Source: Shewanella mesophila (lineage in GTDB: Bacteria; Pseudomonadota; Gammaproteobacteria; Enterobacterales; Shewanellaceae). Taken from it: 64,000 bases of DNA. Under the pieces are notes generated by a model. It did not search any database. It was not told the DNA's origin and was given only the letters and a program-made list of their open reading frames with translations. Below, piece by piece: positions 62,268-64,000 of this stretch (its first letter is position 1; each line of letters starts with the position of its first letter). The position numbers were made by a program, and so were the translations under genes. Location: contig NZ_CP080421.1 of the NCBI RefSeq assembly GCF_019457515.1, positions 3,596,001 to 3,660,000 of the forward strand, in the 5' to 3' direction.

Positions 62268-63320
62268 CTAAAAATACATACGCGCATAAGCGTAAGCTGC
62301 CTCTGGGGCCTCGCCTACTCTGCCTTCTAGTGATAGAACGATGTCACGAGCTGGACGATAGTTGAAACCTAAACTGGCCCAACGACGCTCTTTTCCGTAC
62401 TCTGGAGGCAACTCCGAATAGTCATAGTTCGGACCGATCAGATCCCAGCCCTCGTATTCTTCATGGTTTACAGAGCTGATGATTTCCCAGTGTTCATTCC
62501 AATCGTACTTGGCAGTGAGCGTTAGTCCTTGGTTGCGGAAAGTCTGGTAATCTAGGTGTACATCGCCGCCCTTACGTGTAGACAAGTCTTCATCTTCTAA
62601 AAAGCCATTGAGACCAATAGACAAATCAGGCATCACTTTCAGGCGTACACCCAAACCTATCTGCTCTTGCTCACCATATTTACTGACGCCGTTGGAACCA
62701 CCGCGAGTTTCTAAACCAACTACAACAGATAACAGATCAGACATCCAGCCAACATATCCGTTGACTATGTCACCTTGCAGCGCACCACTCTTGTGTTCAC
62801 CATTGTATGAATAAGAAACACCGTAGATCAGATGTTCAAACTTGGCTTGGTATTTAACTGTGTTCTCTTGGTCACCCGCTTCACCGGTTTCAACAGACTT
62901 GTTGAAGGTGAAATCACCGAAGTGGTCGTAGTCGTCGAATGCAGTATCGGTCAAGCCTAGCTCGATCCACTGCTGATCGGTTAAGAGATAACCTACGTAC
63001 ATCTTGTCGATGGCCAACTCGAACTCACCATCGCCGCCAAGCCAGTTGCGACGTTGGTAGTCTAGTTCTAGACGATAAGTGAACTGTTGACGTTGACCTT
63101 CTACGCCCATAGTCGCAAAGCTATCATCTACATAGCCCTTGGTTTCGTAGAATTCATCGTGGTTGTAATCTGCATGGGTATCGAAATGCCCACCTACACC
63201 TACTTCGCCATACAAGCGAACATGGTCACCTTGACTGTCGCCATCTAGCGTTACAGCGCTCACTGAACCAGCACTAAACATAGTGACGATAGCGATTGCA
63301 ATTGTTGTTTTTTTTAACAT
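62268..63320 (-). CDS. Outer-membrane porin
   Basis: 350 residues. Signal peptide LKKTTIAIAIVTMFSAGSVSA, then strands of alternating polarity (DHVRLYGEVGVGGHFDTHAD, ALQGDIVNGYVGWMSD), ending AYARMYF with the C-terminal Phe that directs barrel insertion. A gammaproteobacterial general porin of 16 strands. It lies 34 bases before exeM on the same strand, so the two are probably one operon, and it could admit nuclease products. Confidence 0.85.
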   Translation of the reverse strand: MLKKTTIAIAIVTMFSAGSVSAVTLDGDSQGDHVRLYGEVGVGGHFDTHADYNHDEFYETKGYVDDSFATMGVEGQRQQFTYRLELDYQRRNWLGGDGEFELAIDKMYVGYLLTDQQWIELGLTDTAFDDYDHFGDFTFNKSVETGEAGDQENTVKYQAKFEHLIYGVSYSYNGEHKSGALQGDIVNGYVGWMSDLLSVVVGLETRGGSNGVSKYGEQEQIGLGVRLKVMPDLSIGLNGFLEDEDLSTRKGGDVHLDYQTFRNQGLTLTAKYDWNEHWEIISSVNHEEYEGWDLIGPNYDYSELPPEYGKERRWASLGFNYRPARDIVLSLEGRVGEAPEAAYAYARMYF

Positions 63321-64000
63321 TCCTGTTACTTCCGATTAGAAATTTGTCAGCCTATATTTGAAGGCCAAACTCAAAATTAAAAATGTCTATTAGTAATATC
63401 TTAAACTTCTGGCTGGTCAGATAGGTGGAGAGTTCGATGACGAAATCACCGATACAGTTATTACATACTTCATATATCAACCCCATTTTTTATAATAATG
63501 TCGCTAACTTTCATTAACGCGCGAAGCGATTGTTGCAGAGTTTTATAACAAAAAAAAGAAGGGTTAATCACATTTGGAATGTATAAGCGATTGTTAAACA
63601 AAGGAAAACAGAGCCAGATTGACCACATCAGAGAACGTAGCTAAACTTCAGAAGCAACAAATCCATATAATCAAACACTTAAGCAAGAACAGGGATGCGT
63701 ATTTTTTTGTATAAAATGATGGAAAAATTAAGATGATTTTTTTATGAAAAACTAAATTTTGATCATGAATCTTCGACTACAAGCTAAAAATGGTCAGAAA
63801 AACCCATTTAAAAGCTATAAAGAGGCTTTTAAAAGGCTTTTTATAGAGATAATAGAGACGACCACGAATAACAAAGAGGCGACACAAATCTTGATGATTG
63901 CATCTTTCAAAGGAAACGATGCTGTTAAAGAATAGAGTTCGAAGTGGCTAGATAGGTACCCAGCGCTGCTTTTCAATCTATTCGACACTAAATCTAGATG
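63321..64000. other. Gene-poor right edge
   Basis: The AT-rich upstream region of the porin gene. The only open frame of note is 63765-63935 (plus), a 56-residue Lys-rich product starting MNLRLQAKNGQKNPFKSYKE, without a ribosome site; probability of being real is low. CTATAAA/TTTATAG around 63818-63849 can form a weak hairpin. No other feature recognised. Confidence 0.4.

Overview
The window looks like chromosomal DNA of a marine gammaproteobacterium, most probably a Shewanella. The evidence is an ExeM-type extracellular nuclease close to a clade III catalase, orphan nrfBCD-type electron-transfer genes and fragments of multihaem cytochromes, an RluF very close to the enterobacterial enzyme, rhombosortase-type (GlyGly-CTERM) C-termini and MetJ-type control of a putative methionine transporter. 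The assignment rests on protein and synteny recognition from memory, not on a search.

Layout. 1-4 kb: the N-terminal part of a soluble chemoreceptor and a very large DUF2339 membrane protein. 4-9.7 kb: two convergent LysR-like regulators (one with a Cys-rich tail), a membrane-anchored DUF2726-like protein, and an nrfBCD-like operon (pentahaem cytochrome, 4x[4Fe-4S] protein, membrane quinol subunit) with no catalytic reductase beside it. 10-16.6 kb: a putative outer-membrane beta-barrel protein, a large lipoprotein zinc metalloprotease and a PAS-GGDEF diguanylate cyclase. 16.7-35.2 kb is mostly housekeeping and metabolic: polar amino-acid ABC transporter, rluF, a small HTH gene with a structured RNA candidate downstream, a SIMPL protein, a WD40-like lipoprotein, a Na+/K+:H+ antiporter, a Bacteroidota-like Lgt, gabT-gabD with a divergent LysR gene, a decayed OprD-type porin, a FadR-type regulator, a MetJ-box-preceded NhaC-family transporter (metT candidate), and a second pseudouridine synthase.

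35.2-46.5 kb is an accessory region. It holds two blocks of small promoterless gene cassettes with integron attC sites but no integron integrase (a CALIN), a group IIC-attC intron remnant inserted in an attC, a transposase remnant of the Y1 (REP-associated) type, an IS91-like element with its own tyrosine recombinase sitting next to an attC core, a TetR/SDR gene pair, the tail of a multihaem cytochrome gene, two copies of a 150-bp repeat with GCGCATGCGC palindromes preceding the cassette blocks, and six copies of a modular hairpin repeat whose closing stem changes in a compensatory way from copy to copy.

46.6-63.3 kb returns to core genes: S46 dipeptidyl peptidase, aromatic amino-acid permease, an Mn2+ (yybP-ykoY) riboswitch with the UPF0016 Mn exporter, catalase, a MenI-like thioesterase, and a co-directional set (porin, ExeM nuclease, endonuclease I with duplicated lamin-tail domains, NutA/UshA 5'-nucleotidase) that would together degrade extracellular DNA to nucleosides and phosphate.
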